Source of the DNA: Streptomyces calvus
Lineage (GTDB): Bacteria > Actinomycetota > Actinomycetes > Streptomycetales > Streptomycetaceae
Direction of reading: 5' to 3'
DNA: 64,000 nt
Assembly (NCBI RefSeq): GCF_006782915.1
Contig: NZ_VCNP01000064.1
Location: 41,391-105,390 of the forward strand
Shown: positions 1 through 7,745 of the stretch, in pieces
Layout: each line of letters starts with the position of its first letter
Position numbering within the stretch: the stretch's first letter is position 1
Position numbers and translations under genes: made by a program
Notes under the pieces: generated by a model
What the model saw: only the letters and a program-made list of their open reading frames with translations
Told to the model about the DNA's origin: nothing
Database searches by the model: none

Positions 1-901
1 AGGCAGTTTCGTTTGGATCAGTCGGTCGTTGGTCCGGGTGTGCCGTTGACTGATGCGCAGTGGGCGCGGATCGAGCCGTTGCTCCCGGACCGGACACCGA
101 AGCGTGGTGGTCGCTGGCGGGACCACCGTGAGGTGATCGACGCGATCGCCTACAAGTTCCAGACCGGGACGCAGTGGGTGCACCTGCCGGAGAAGTACGG
201 CAACTGGCGGGGTGTCTACAACCGGCTGCCGATGTGGGCCGTCGACGGCACCTGGGAGCGGGTGTTCACCGCCCTGGTCGCCCAGGCCGACGCGGACGAG
301 GACCTGGACTGGGCCGTCTCGGTGGACTCCACGATCGTGCGGGCTCACCAGCATGCGGCGGGGGCCCGCAAAAAGGGGCCCCGGCCGGCGAGCCGGGTGA
401 CCATGCCATCGGCCGATCCCGCGGCGGACTGACCACGAACATCCACCTCGTGGCCGACGGCCGGTGCCGACCACTCGCGTTCGTTCTCACCGCCGGCCAA
501 GCCGGCGACGCTCCCGCCTTCACGGACGTCATGGCCCGCTCGCGCGTTCCCCGACCTCGTGGAGGGCCTCGCACCAGGCCGGACCTGGTCCTGGCCGACA
601 AGGCGTACTCCTCCCGCGAGATCCGTGACCACGTGCGCAAACGCGGCATCCGCGCGGTGATCCCGGAACGGGCCGACCAGCAGGCCAACCGGAAACGGCG
701 CGGACAGGCCGACGGCAGACCACCGGCCTTCGACCGGGAGGCATACAAACAACGCAACACCGTCGAACGGTCCATCAACCGCCTCAAGCAGTAGCGCGGC
801 ATCGCCACCCGCTACGAGAAGACCGCCACCATCTACTTGGCCGGACTCCACATCGCAGGCATCTTCCTCTGGTCCACCCGATGATCCAAACGAAACCGCC
901 T
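1..901 (+). mobile_element. IS5-family insertion sequence, copy 1 (IS427-group-like)
   Basis: The first base of the window is the outer base of the left terminal inverted repeat (AGGCAGTTTCGTTTGGATCA). The matching right end is at 882-901 and ends in the complement of AGGCGGTTTCGTTTGGATCA. A two-frame transposase fills the interior. A second copy, in opposite orientation, occupies 63326 to the window end, so the roughly 62 kb between them is flanked by inverted IS copies. The bases just outside the right end read AG; the left flank is outside the window, so a target duplication cannot be tested. Confidence 0.9.
13..884 (+). pseudogene. IS5-family transposase, two overlapping frames, broken by a nonsense codon
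   Basis: The first frame (13-432, TTG start inside the inverted repeat) carries the N-terminal DUF4096-type region and the first catalytic Asp stretch (VDSTIVRAHQHAAG). The second frame (about 384-884) carries the DDE C-terminal part, including NTVERSINRLKQ. The A-rich run GCAAAAAGGGG near 369-379 is a likely programmed frameshift site, as is usual for this IS group. In this copy a TAG at 792-794 replaces the TGG found in the copy at the far end of the window. This removes the last 30 or so residues (RGIATRYEKTA onward), which remain readable to the original TGA at 882-884. The copy is probably inactive alone but could be moved in trans by the intact copy. Confidence 0.85.
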
Positions 902-984
902 AGCCCTCACCTGGTGCCTGCGTCCCTCCGATGGAGAAGCCTCGTTCCCCACCACGCCACAAACGAGAGGCCCGGTCCTGTTGG

Positions 985-1222
985 TCAATTCGGGCCCTCC
1001 GACGGACTGGTCGAGGTCGGTGTTCCGGTCGGTCAGGAGCCGCACGATCTTCTTGGTCCGCACTCTCAGCTCGGCGGGGTCGAGCAGGTGCTCGTCCTTG
1101 AAGCATGTGCGGATGGCCCGCTTCCACGCCTGGCTGGAGACACGGGCGCGGGGAACGCCGCCGTAGACGGCCGTCTTGGTCGCACCCGTGTCGTCCCGGT
1201 TGAGGTTGCTGGGCGGGACGGT
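985..1222 (-). pseudogene. Relic of type I-E CRISPR cas7 (cse4/casC), N-terminal part
   Basis: Reading leftward, the translation contains VPPSNLNRDDTG, TKTAVYGGVPRARVSSQAWK and RVRTKKIVRLL. This closely matches the conserved start of type I-E Cas7 backbone proteins (TVPPSNLNRDDTGSPK..., GVRRARVSSQ). The usual first 8-10 residues are replaced by unrelated sequence, and the homology stops after about 72 residues, next to the IS. No other cas gene and no repeat array lies nearby. I see this as a fragment left by deletion, possibly IS-mediated, of a formerly complete I-E locus. It is not functional. Confidence 0.75.
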
Positions 1223-1419
1223 CCGACCGCGGCTACGACCACGACAAGTACCGGCGCTTGGTTTGGGATCTCGGCGTGAAGCCTCTGATTTGCCCGCCGG
1301 GATACCGAGCACGGCACCGGGCTCGGCGCCCAACGCTAAGTCGTAGAGCGCACCTTGCCCATCTGTACTGGTTCCGCCGCCTGCGGATCCGGTGGGAGAT
1401 CCGCGACGACAACCACGAA

Positions 1420-1990
1420 CTTGAGCAGGGCAGTTTGCTGGAGATCGTGGCCTGGGGGATGCCGAGGCGTTTGGCGGCCTTGGTCTGCGAGCCGTAGTAC
1501 TCCACCAGTTGCTGGAGGGCGTGGGCTTCCTCGAGGTCGGTCATGTCGTCGCTGTGGTAGTTCGCGACGAACGCGGCCTCGAGGAGGGTCTCGTCGGTGC
1601 TGACTCGCGCGTCGTCGACGCGAACCGGGATGGTGGCCAGGCCCACGCGGCGGGCTGCTTCGAGGCGCCAGTGGCCGTCGACGGCGATGTACTACGTTCC
1701 TTCGTCGAGGTCGTCGGCGCGGGTCGGGGCGGTCGCGGAGGTAGGCGTCGGTGGTGGCCACGACCATGGGCAGGATGACTCCGACTTCGCGGACGGAGTC
1801 CACGGTCTCGTCGAGGTTGCGCAGGTGGTTGCGCGGGTTGTCGGGGTTCTCGCTGATGAGCGTCACCGGCAGTTCGGTGATGGCCGCCGTGGCCGTGTTG
1901 TCGCCCCCGATCGTGCGCTCGATGACGTCGCGGCGGGAGCTGCGGGCGCCGCAAGCCGCTCCTGAAGGCGGGCGCTGCTGGGGTGTCAGC
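1420..1990 (-). pseudogene. Decayed second parB/KorB-like gene
   Basis: Leftward translation gives the typical ParB N-terminal signature (ITELPVTLISENPDNPRNHL, then VREVGVILPMVV). After a frameshift near 1690-1710 it continues with GHWRLEASRRVGLATIPVRV, NYHSDDMTDLEEAHALQQLV and the helix-turn-helix KAAKRLGIPQATISSKL. It ends abruptly in non-homologous sequence. It resembles but is not identical to the intact parB 200 bp upstream, so it is a diverged paralogue or the remnant of another replicon's partition gene, not a recent duplicate. No parA partner is seen. Confidence 0.75.
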
Positions 1991-2213
1991 CTTGTCTAAC
2001 GGATTGCTCCCTCCGCGCCCTTCTGCACGGCCACCCTGCGCCTTTGCGCCACCCAGAGTCGCCGGCCGCCCCTTCAAGCCCGCTATCCGACCGTGCGAAG
2101 CCGAAGTGGTATGCCTCTCACAGGACCGGGCCGGGTTACAGGCAGACGACCAGCACGGCCGTGGGCCCATCCACAGCTTGATGGGCCCACGGCGTGGTTG
2201 AGGCGCATCCGAG

Positions 2214-3347
2214 TCAGCCGATGCGTGTGGCGGCTTCCTCGGTGAAGGATCGTGCCAGCTCGCTGGCCCGCGCTGGGTCTCTGTCGAGTGCCTTGCTGTT
2301 GAGCAGTTCCAGAAGGGTGAAGAAGGCGTCGTTGTCCTTGACCCTTACGTCCAGCAGCAACGCGAGTTCGCCGGGCTTGTCGAACGGCACCCGGCGAGCT
2401 TGCTGTTCGGGACTCGCGTCCCTGTGGTTGGGGGAGGAGTCGGCGCGCGGCTCAGGGAAGTGCTCTGCTGCTGCCGAGCTTCCAGTCGCCGCCTCGCGAG
2501 TCGACTCGTCGCCCTCGCTTTTCGAGTTCTCTTCCACGGAGCCGGTGATTACGTCGTAATCACCGGCAGGGCTATCGGTTGTGGTCTCGTCAGCAGTTGA
2601 TGTCCGTCGCGTCGCACGGCGGCTCGGCGTGCGTGCCGCCTCCTTGGCCGTTCGTTCAGCCTTGAGCTCTTCCAGGGCTGCTTCCTGCTGTTCGACAGGC
2701 TTGTTGCCGACTGCGCGCAGGAGGTCGATGGGTTCCTGCCCGATGCGGGCCTGGAGTTCCGGGGTCAGGTTGAGCAGGGCAAGGCGCTGGGAGACCCAGC
2801 CTTGGGAGCGGTGCAGGCGCTTGGCGAGGGCTCGCTGGCTGCCGTGGATTTCCAGCAGCCGCTGAAGGGCGCGGGCTTCGTCGAGTTCTTCGAGGGCCTG
2901 GCGGTGGATGTTGGCCACGAGGGCGGATTCGAGGAGCTCTTCGGGGGTCGAGCCCTGGTTGTCGCTGACCATGACTGCGAGCTTGTCGAGGCCGGCCTCG
3001 CGGGCTGCGGCGAGGCGGCTGCTGCCGTCGACAACGACGTGGGTGGTATCCGGCTCGAGGTCAGCTTCGCGTTCTGGGTTGGCCTTGACGTAGGCGTCGC
3101 GGTTCATCACCGTGATGGCCTGCTTCTGACCGTGGGTCTTCAGACTGCCTGCAAGGTCAGTGAGGTCCCCGAGACTGGAGCGGGGGTTGTCCGGGTTGAG
3201 GCTGATTCGGTTGACGGGGAGTTCTGTGGGTGGGGCGATTCCCTCAGTGGGGACGCCCGTGGCGGCGGCGACGGCCTGACGGCGTGCGCTGACCGTACGC
3301 ACTCCCCCGCCGAACCGGCCGGAGCCCAGCTGATCAGCCTTGCTCAC
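2214..3347 (-). CDS. parB: ParB-type partition / DNA-binding protein
   Basis: This is a 377-residue centromere-binding protein. The N-terminal ParB/Srx domain has the signature NRISLNPDNPRSSLGDL and VVVDGSSRLAAAREAGL, followed by the helix-turn-helix ALAKRLHRSQGWVSQRLALL. A Ser/Glu/Arg-rich linker leads to a C-terminal segment likely used for dimerisation. I chose the GTG at 3347 because it overlaps the parA stop by four bases (GTGA), which implies translational coupling; an upstream in-frame start would add 50 residues read through parA. A copy of the palindrome GATTACGTCGTAATC lies inside the gene. With ParA it should segregate the plasmid. Confidence 0.92.
   Translation of the reverse strand: MSKADQLGSGRFGGGVRTVSARRQAVAAATGVPTEGIAPPTELPVNRISLNPDNPRSSLGDLTDLAGSLKTHGQKQAITVMNRDAYVKANPEREADLEPDTTHVVVDGSSRLAAAREAGLDKLAVMVSDNQGSTPEELLESALVANIHRQALEELDEARALQRLLEIHGSQRALAKRLHRSQGWVSQRLALLNLTPELQARIGQEPIDLLRAVGNKPVEQQEAALEELKAERTAKEAARTPSRRATRRTSTADETTTDSPAGDYDVITGSVEENSKSEGDESTREAATGSSAAAEHFPEPRADSSPNHRDASPEQQARRVPFDKPGELALLLDVRVKDNDAFFTLLELLNSKALDRDPARASELARSFTEEAATRIG
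2547..2561. repeat. parS-like palindrome, copy 1 (inside parB)
   Basis: GATTACGTCGTAATC is a perfect inverted repeat around a central T. The symmetry continues for five bases on each side, giving a 25-bp perfect palindrome (2542-2566). Three more copies of the 15-mer lie within 2.2 kb, all in parAB or just upstream. It is a candidate ParB-binding centromere site. Confidence 0.7.
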
Positions 3348-4606
3348 AGCACCTCCCTTGCCAGGGCCCGCATGCCGACAGCCTGCTGGGACTTGGGAGC
3401 GTAGGAGAGCAAGGGTTTCTTCACGCGTACTGCTTCTTTCTGTTCCTTGAGGTCTCCGATGAGTCCCACGACCCTCGGATCCTTTATGTCCACCCAACCC
3501 TGCAGGGAGGAAGTCGCGATGTATCCGCGACGGGAGTCGTAGAGGTTGACCACGATGCCCAGGTAGTCGATGTCGACCTGAAGGTCGCCGCGCAGGTCGT
3601 CGATCTGGGTGGTGAGCAGTTCGTAGGCGTCGGCGGAACTGTCCTCGGCCTGAACCACGATGAGGGCTCCGGACTGGCCGGGCTTTTCTCCGTCGCGCCT
3701 CCGGCCGTAGTAGGCGGCGGCGTCCATGCTGAGACCGAGGCTCGGGGGGCAGTCGACGATGATTACGTCGTAATCGGCTTCGAGCGGGGCGAGAGCCCGC
3801 TCAAGGGCTGCTTCCCGCGCTCGTACTGCGGACAGGCGGACATCGAGGAGGAAGGCGTCGTTGCAGGCAGGCAGCAGGTGAAGGCGGCCGCCGAACGTGT
3901 CGTCATCAACGGAGACGATGAGATCGCGCAGGTCACCCTTGGGGTCTCCCGCCATGTGGTTTGTGAGGCTGTCGCCGTTCATCGGCAGTGGGCTGCCACC
4001 GAGCTGGTTGGTGAGGTGGCATTGCGGGTCGAAGTCCACGAGGAGTACCCGCAGTCCCGGGCCGGGGAGGTTCTCGATGTCGAGCGGGTCTGCGACCACT
4101 TCGGCGTCATCGTGTGCCTCGCTCGCACGCAGAGCCTTGGTGAGTGCTTTGGCGACACGTACGGGGTGCAGGGTGTTGCGGTCTTCCGCCAGGGCCTCGC
4201 CGAGCCCGGCCGTGACAGCAGTCTTACCGACGCCGCCTTTCTGGTTGCAGACGACGATGCGCCGGGTGATCGTCGGTCGCTCGATGTCTGGGGACGGGTT
4301 GGCGTCGAGCCACAACTGGACGGACTGCGCGAGGCCTTGGATGAGGGAGACACGCCGGTCAGCGGCAATCCGTCGGAACTCTTCCCACTGCCCGGGGGGC
4401 AGGAAGGTGGAGAAGGAGTCGGCGCCGGCAGTGTCGATGGTGGCGGGGGTGGCGGCGAGGCTGCACCAGTCGGTGATGCCTTGTTCGACGGCGGCCTGGA
4501 TCTCGATGCCGTGCTGAGCGGCTCTGATTTTGAGGTTCTGCCGGAGCCATCCCGGCAGTTTGGAGACGACCTTCTCGCGGTCGCTGGAGGTGGCTGGCGA
4601 ACTCAT
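3344..4606 (-). CDS. parA: ParA-type partition ATPase with N-terminal RHH-like region
   Basis: This is a Walker-type partition ATPase. It carries the deviant P-loop CNQKGGVGKTAVTAGLGEAL, the A' motif VLLVDFDPQCHLTNQLGG and the Walker B-like DYDVIIVDCPPSLGL. Before the ATPase domain there are about 110 extra residues with two segments that look like ribbon-helix-helix units (LPGWLRQNLKIRAAQHGIEI and LPPGQWEEFRRIAADRRVSL). Such an extension normally lets ParA repress its own promoter. In-frame starts also exist at 4618, 4630 (ATG) and 4636 (TTG), none with a strong ribosome site; the ATG at 4606 gives the most natural N-terminus. The gene is coupled to parB by a 4-base overlap, and a palindrome copy lies within it. 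Confidence 0.92.
   Translation of the reverse strand: MSSPATSSDREKVVSKLPGWLRQNLKIRAAQHGIEIQAAVEQGITDWCSLAATPATIDTAGADSFSTFLPPGQWEEFRRIAADRRVSLIQGLAQSVQLWLDANPSPDIERPTITRRIVVCNQKGGVGKTAVTAGLGEALAEDRNTLHPVRVAKALTKALRASEAHDDAEVVADPLDIENLPGPGLRVLLVDFDPQCHLTNQLGGSPLPMNGDSLTNHMAGDPKGDLRDLIVSVDDDTFGGRLHLLPACNDAFLLDVRLSAVRAREAALERALAPLEADYDVIIVDCPPSLGLSMDAAAYYGRRRDGEKPGQSGALIVVQAEDSSADAYELLTTQIDDLRGDLQVDIDYLGIVVNLYDSRRGYIATSSLQGWVDIKDPRVVGLIGDLKEQKEAVRVKKPLLSYAPKSQQAVGMRALAREVL
3761..3775. repeat. parS-like palindrome, copy 2 (inside parA)
   Basis: An exact copy of GATTACGTCGTAATC, embedded in the Walker B coding region (DYDVIIVD). Conservation of the exact 15-mer inside two different coding contexts argues for selection at the DNA level. 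Confidence 0.65.
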
Positions 4607-4618
4607 GAAGGACACCAT

Positions 4619-4657
4619 ACTAACGTCCATGATCAATCACACCAGCGACACGTTAGT
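4619..4657. promoter_or_regulatory. Inverted repeat upstream of parA, candidate operator
   Basis: ACTAACGT (4619-4626) and ACGTTAGT (4650-4657) form an 8-bp inverted repeat spaced by 23 bases, immediately upstream of or overlapping the start of parA. It is a good candidate binding site for the RHH-like N-terminus of ParA, giving autoregulation of the parAB operon. This is inferred from position and symmetry only. Confidence 0.5.
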
Positions 4658-4695
4658 TAGACCAAGCTGGTGAGAGGTCGCCGCTCCCCCCAGGT

Positions 4696-4710
4696 GATTA
4701 CGCCGTAATC
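4696..4710. repeat. parS-like palindrome, copy 3
   Basis: GATTACGCCGTAATC differs from copies 1 and 2 only at the central base. It is intergenic, about 90 bp upstream of the parA start. Confidence 0.65.
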
Positions 4711-4743
4711 AAGCGGCTACCGGAGGACTCACCCTCACACGGC

Positions 4744-4758
4744 GATTACGACGTAATC
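4744..4758. repeat. parS-like palindrome, copy 4
   Basis: GATTACGACGTAATC again varies only at the central base. It lies 48 bp from copy 3, so copies 3 and 4 form a pair just upstream of the parAB operon, the usual place for a plasmid centromere. Confidence 0.65.
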
Positions 4759-5118
4759 ACCGGTGCAGCGGAGCCGAGCAAGCGATCGTGACGTCCACCC
4801 GGGCGGGGCCAATCCGCGGAGGTCGGCCCGTGCCAGCGCGGCTTCGCAGGACCGCCAGCCCAGTTCGGCCCGCATGCCAGGCCCGGGGAGGGGCGGACGG
4901 CGCGCGGATCGTGCGGCGTCACGCGAAGGAAGCCCCGGGAACGCGACACAGCAGCAGACCTGATGAACCGGGATCGCGTTGAGATCACCCGGCTGTAGGC
5001 GCCTGCGGCGGGGAGAGTTACCTCAAGCAATTGGGCTGGGCCAGGTTGTCGTGCTGACGCCTCTGGTGGCACGCGCCCCCTGGCGCCAGTGTTCTGATGG
5101 TCTGCTGTCCAAGATCCA

Positions 5119-6552
5119 CTAAGCGCCAGAGGGAACGGGCACTGAGCCCCAGCTGAAGGCTGTGCCGCTGGTTGTCCAGTCTTCGAAGTCAACAGCGCCG
5201 CCACTGATCGTCATGTCTCTGAAGGAGATCGTGCCGCTGCTGAACGTCCCGCGGCGAAAGACGATTCTGCCTCCGCTGTTGATCGTCGCGGCTCCGAAGG
5301 AGACCCTGCCGCCGCTGAACACCGCGCCATCGAAGAGGACCGTGCCACCCGCGAAAGTAGCGTCGTCGAGGGAGACTTCGCCACCGCTGAATGCCGCGTG
5401 GTCGAAGGTGACCCTGCCACCGCTGAACGTCGCAGCGACAAAGGAGACCATGCCATCGGTGAACGTCCCGCGGCGGAAGGTGACCGAGCCGTCGCTGAAC
5501 CCCGCGCCGGCGAAGGAAACAGTGCCACCGTCGAACGCCGCACCGAAGAAGGCGACCCTGCCACCGTCGAACGCCGCGCCCTCGAAAGACACCCGGCCAC
5601 CGCTGAACACGGCTTCCGCGAAAGAAACCCGGCCTTCCCTGAACGCCGCGCCGTCGAAGGAGACCCGGCCCTGTCTGAACGCCGCGCCGTCGAAGGAGAC
5701 CCGGCCACCGTCAAACGCTGCGCCCTCGAAAGACACCCGGCCACCGTCAAACGCCGCGCCCTCAAAAGACACCCGGCCACCGTCGAACACCGCGCCCTCA
5801 AAAGACACCCGGCCATCGCCGAACACCGCGCCCTCGAAGGAAACGGGTCCTCCGAAGTTGCTGCCGCCGAATGTGCCTCCATCGAAAGTCGCGCCGGTGA
5901 AGTCGAGACGGTGCCTGCACCAGGCCGTGGCCGCATTCGGGTCCTGCAAGTGGTCCCGGATAACGCTAATGATGGTCAGGCGGACCTGCCGCTCCCCAGC
6001 CTTGTGATCGGATGCGGCGGGATCTGGTTCGTAGGGCATGCGCAGGTAGGCACACAGAACGTCGATGCAGACCTGGCGTTGTTCTTCCCAGTCATCGGCG
6101 AGACGTGCGAGAGCGTAGACGCCAGCGAGGCGCACTGCGGCCTGGTCGTGGCCAAGCTGTTCGGCCGCAGTGGTGTAGCGGTCGGCAAGTTGGCTTGCGT
6201 CGGAGCGGTGCGCGTCGCCCTCGGAGAGGAGCTGTTTCCGGTAGGCGTACAGACCAGCGAGCACGGCACCGATCAGGGTCAGTGCGGTAACGGTGGCTTT
6301 GAGGACATCGTTGATGTTGACCGGCTTGGCTGGCGACTGACCTTCGGCGGCCTGTGCGAAGTAGTGATAGGCGTAGCGGTAGATGACGTAGCCGAGGCAA
6401 CCGGCGGCTACCAACGCGAGAGGGGCCACAAGCCAGACGGGCCAGAGGTTCGGGGTGTACCGGCCTTTTGATGCCTTGGCCTTGCGCTGGAATGAAATCA
6501 CCACCTGAGGATCATGGGTCCCGGGCCTAGCTCTGTGCAGCGGTTTACTCAA
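5119..6552 (-). CDS. Membrane protein with 12-residue pentapeptide-like repeats
   Basis: A basic N-terminus is followed by two transmembrane helices (VAPLALVAAGCLGYVIYRYA and VTALTLIGAVLAGLYAY) and an alpha-helical stretch. About 20 tandem repeats follow, with a 12-residue period of the type GAAFDGGRVSFE, in which Phe and Val/Ser alternate at fixed places. Such Ala/Phe-spaced repeats resemble pentapeptide-repeat or right-handed beta-helix proteins, but the period is 12 and not 5. Actinobacteria have many such proteins of unknown role, often linked to STAND/conflict genes. The start is uncertain: a TTG at 6552 has a G-rich ribosome site, a GTG at 6504 is possible. Confidence 0.75.
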   Translation of the reverse strand: MSKPLHRARPGTHDPQVVISFQRKAKASKGRYTPNLWPVWLVAPLALVAAGCLGYVIYRYAYHYFAQAAEGQSPAKPVNINDVLKATVTALTLIGAVLAGLYAYRKQLLSEGDAHRSDASQLADRYTTAAEQLGHDQAAVRLAGVYALARLADDWEEQRQVCIDVLCAYLRMPYEPDPAASDHKAGERQVRLTIISVIRDHLQDPNAATAWCRHRLDFTGATFDGGTFGGSNFGGPVSFEGAVFGDGRVSFEGAVFDGGRVSFEGAAFDGGRVSFEGAAFDGGRVSFDGAAFRQGRVSFDGAAFREGRVSFAEAVFSGGRVSFEGAAFDGGRVAFFGAAFDGGTVSFAGAGFSDGSVTFRRGTFTDGMVSFVAATFSGGRVTFDHAAFSGGEVSLDDATFAGGTVLFDGAVFSGGRVSFGAATINSGGRIVFRRGTFSSGTISFRDMTISGGAVDFEDWTTSGTAFSWGSVPVPSGA

Positions 6553-7094
6553 AACAACCCCGCCCCGTTCCCAGCCGCGCCAGGACGGTGGAGGCCGTGG
6601 GTCAGGCAAGACAACAGTGTCGCCTGATCCATTCCACGGAAGTCGGCCTTCTCCAGGCTCTTGGGGGAGCGAGGCCGAGTTGGGTGCAACGGGCCTGTGC
6701 TGCGGCGCGTCATCGGCGAGGCTGCCGACTCAAGGTGGTCGAGGGCGTGGTCGATATCGCAGCAGGCAGGCATGAAACCTCCCACAGGGCGTTTCGTGGC
6801 AACTGTCCCATGGGGCGGCTGCCGCTGCGTCGCTTGCAGGGCCAGCACCACCTAACGAGGGCGCATGCTCCGGATGCCGACACACCATGCCCAGGTCTGC
6901 AGTCCTCACCGCCTCTGGATCGACCGAGCCGTCGAATCACTCGCGCAGAACTACCCCAAGATCGTCGCCGTTCAACAGCGCCATGACCGGCGCCCCTTCG
7001 CCGACACGGCCCTCATGCAACCTGTGCTACGAGCAGGCCTCTCTGTTCTGGCCGTCCTCCTGCGGCACGAAGACCCTCAGCCATCCCCGCACAG

Positions 7095-7148
7095 GCGAAG
7101 CGGCTCCCGCTGCCCGGATGTAATCCCTGGCGGCGGGAGCCGCTTCGC
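7095..7148. terminator. Perfect 16-bp inverted repeat, hairpin
   Basis: Arms GCGAAGCGGCTCCCGC (7095-7110) and GCGGGAGCCGCTTCGC (7133-7148) are perfectly complementary across a 22-base loop. This is a terminator-like hairpin without a T-run, sitting in a gene-free stretch. Confidence 0.5.
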
Positions 7149-7216
7149 GTGCGTCATTGTTCTGGCGGAGAACACGGCGCGGTCCTTGTGTAGTTGCAGC
7201 GCGGGAGTAGGGGCAG

Positions 7217-7244
7217 CAGGCCCCGCCTGGTTAGACGGGGCCTG
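7217..7244. terminator. Inverted repeat, terminator-like
   Basis: CAGGCCCCG (7217-7225) pairs with CGGGGCCTG (7236-7244) across a 10-base loop. Typical of high-GC terminator hairpins. Confidence 0.4.
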
Positions 7245-7745
7245 GGGGAGTGCTGGTTTCAGTTTCAGCAGTGCGTGGGCGGCTTTCGGAGCCTAGGTGG
7301 CCGACGTCTCCCAGAGGAGGTCAGCCAAGGCAGCCGCGATCTGCAGGTGGGACTCAGAGCTACGCCCAGCCCGCCAACCTGATGTCGGCGTCACCGTAGT
7401 CGTGCCGTCATCACCCTCGTCAGTCTCGGCCTCTCACAGGACGGGGCGGCCACGTACTCGCTCCGTGGCAGCGCCGGCCAGGAGCGTCACGGCGTCAGCC
7501 TCATACGGGTCGGTGAACAGCTCGTGGTCGCTGACGTTGAACGACCCAACCGCGCGGAAACGCTGAATCTGAGCACGACGGTGATTTCCCGCTCTACCAG
7601 CGCGGCAGTGGGCCGGTCGGTGTCCCTGGGAAGCGTGCCGGGCTTGGGTGTAAGGACCGAGGCGCAGCAGTGTTCAACCCCCGGTTGACGGGACGCTGAG
7701 TGATGCGGACTGGGGGACCGGACTGCGTCCGGCCCGCAGGGCCGG

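Larger units (their letters stand above)
4658..5118. other. Non-coding stretch upstream of parAB
   Basis: I see no convincing gene here. The left part holds two of the four parS-like palindromes. The rest has no recognisable protein or RNA signature. The region separates the parAB promoter from the end of the leftward gene at 5119. Confidence 0.6.
6553..7745. other. About 1.2 kb without a supportable gene
   Basis: Open frames exist on both strands but none has consistent codon bias, a ribosome site and a recognisable product. The only clear structures are two strong inverted repeats (7095-7148 and 7217-7244). A decayed gene cannot be excluded. Confidence 0.5.

Noticed and set aside
985..2000. 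A working CRISPR-Cas locus
   Set aside because: Only the N-terminal fragment of cas7 is present. I found no repeat-spacer array or other cas gene in the window.
6865..7296. 143-codon frame in the 6.5-7.7 kb gap
   Set aside because: No coherent domain, and two strong hairpins lie inside it.
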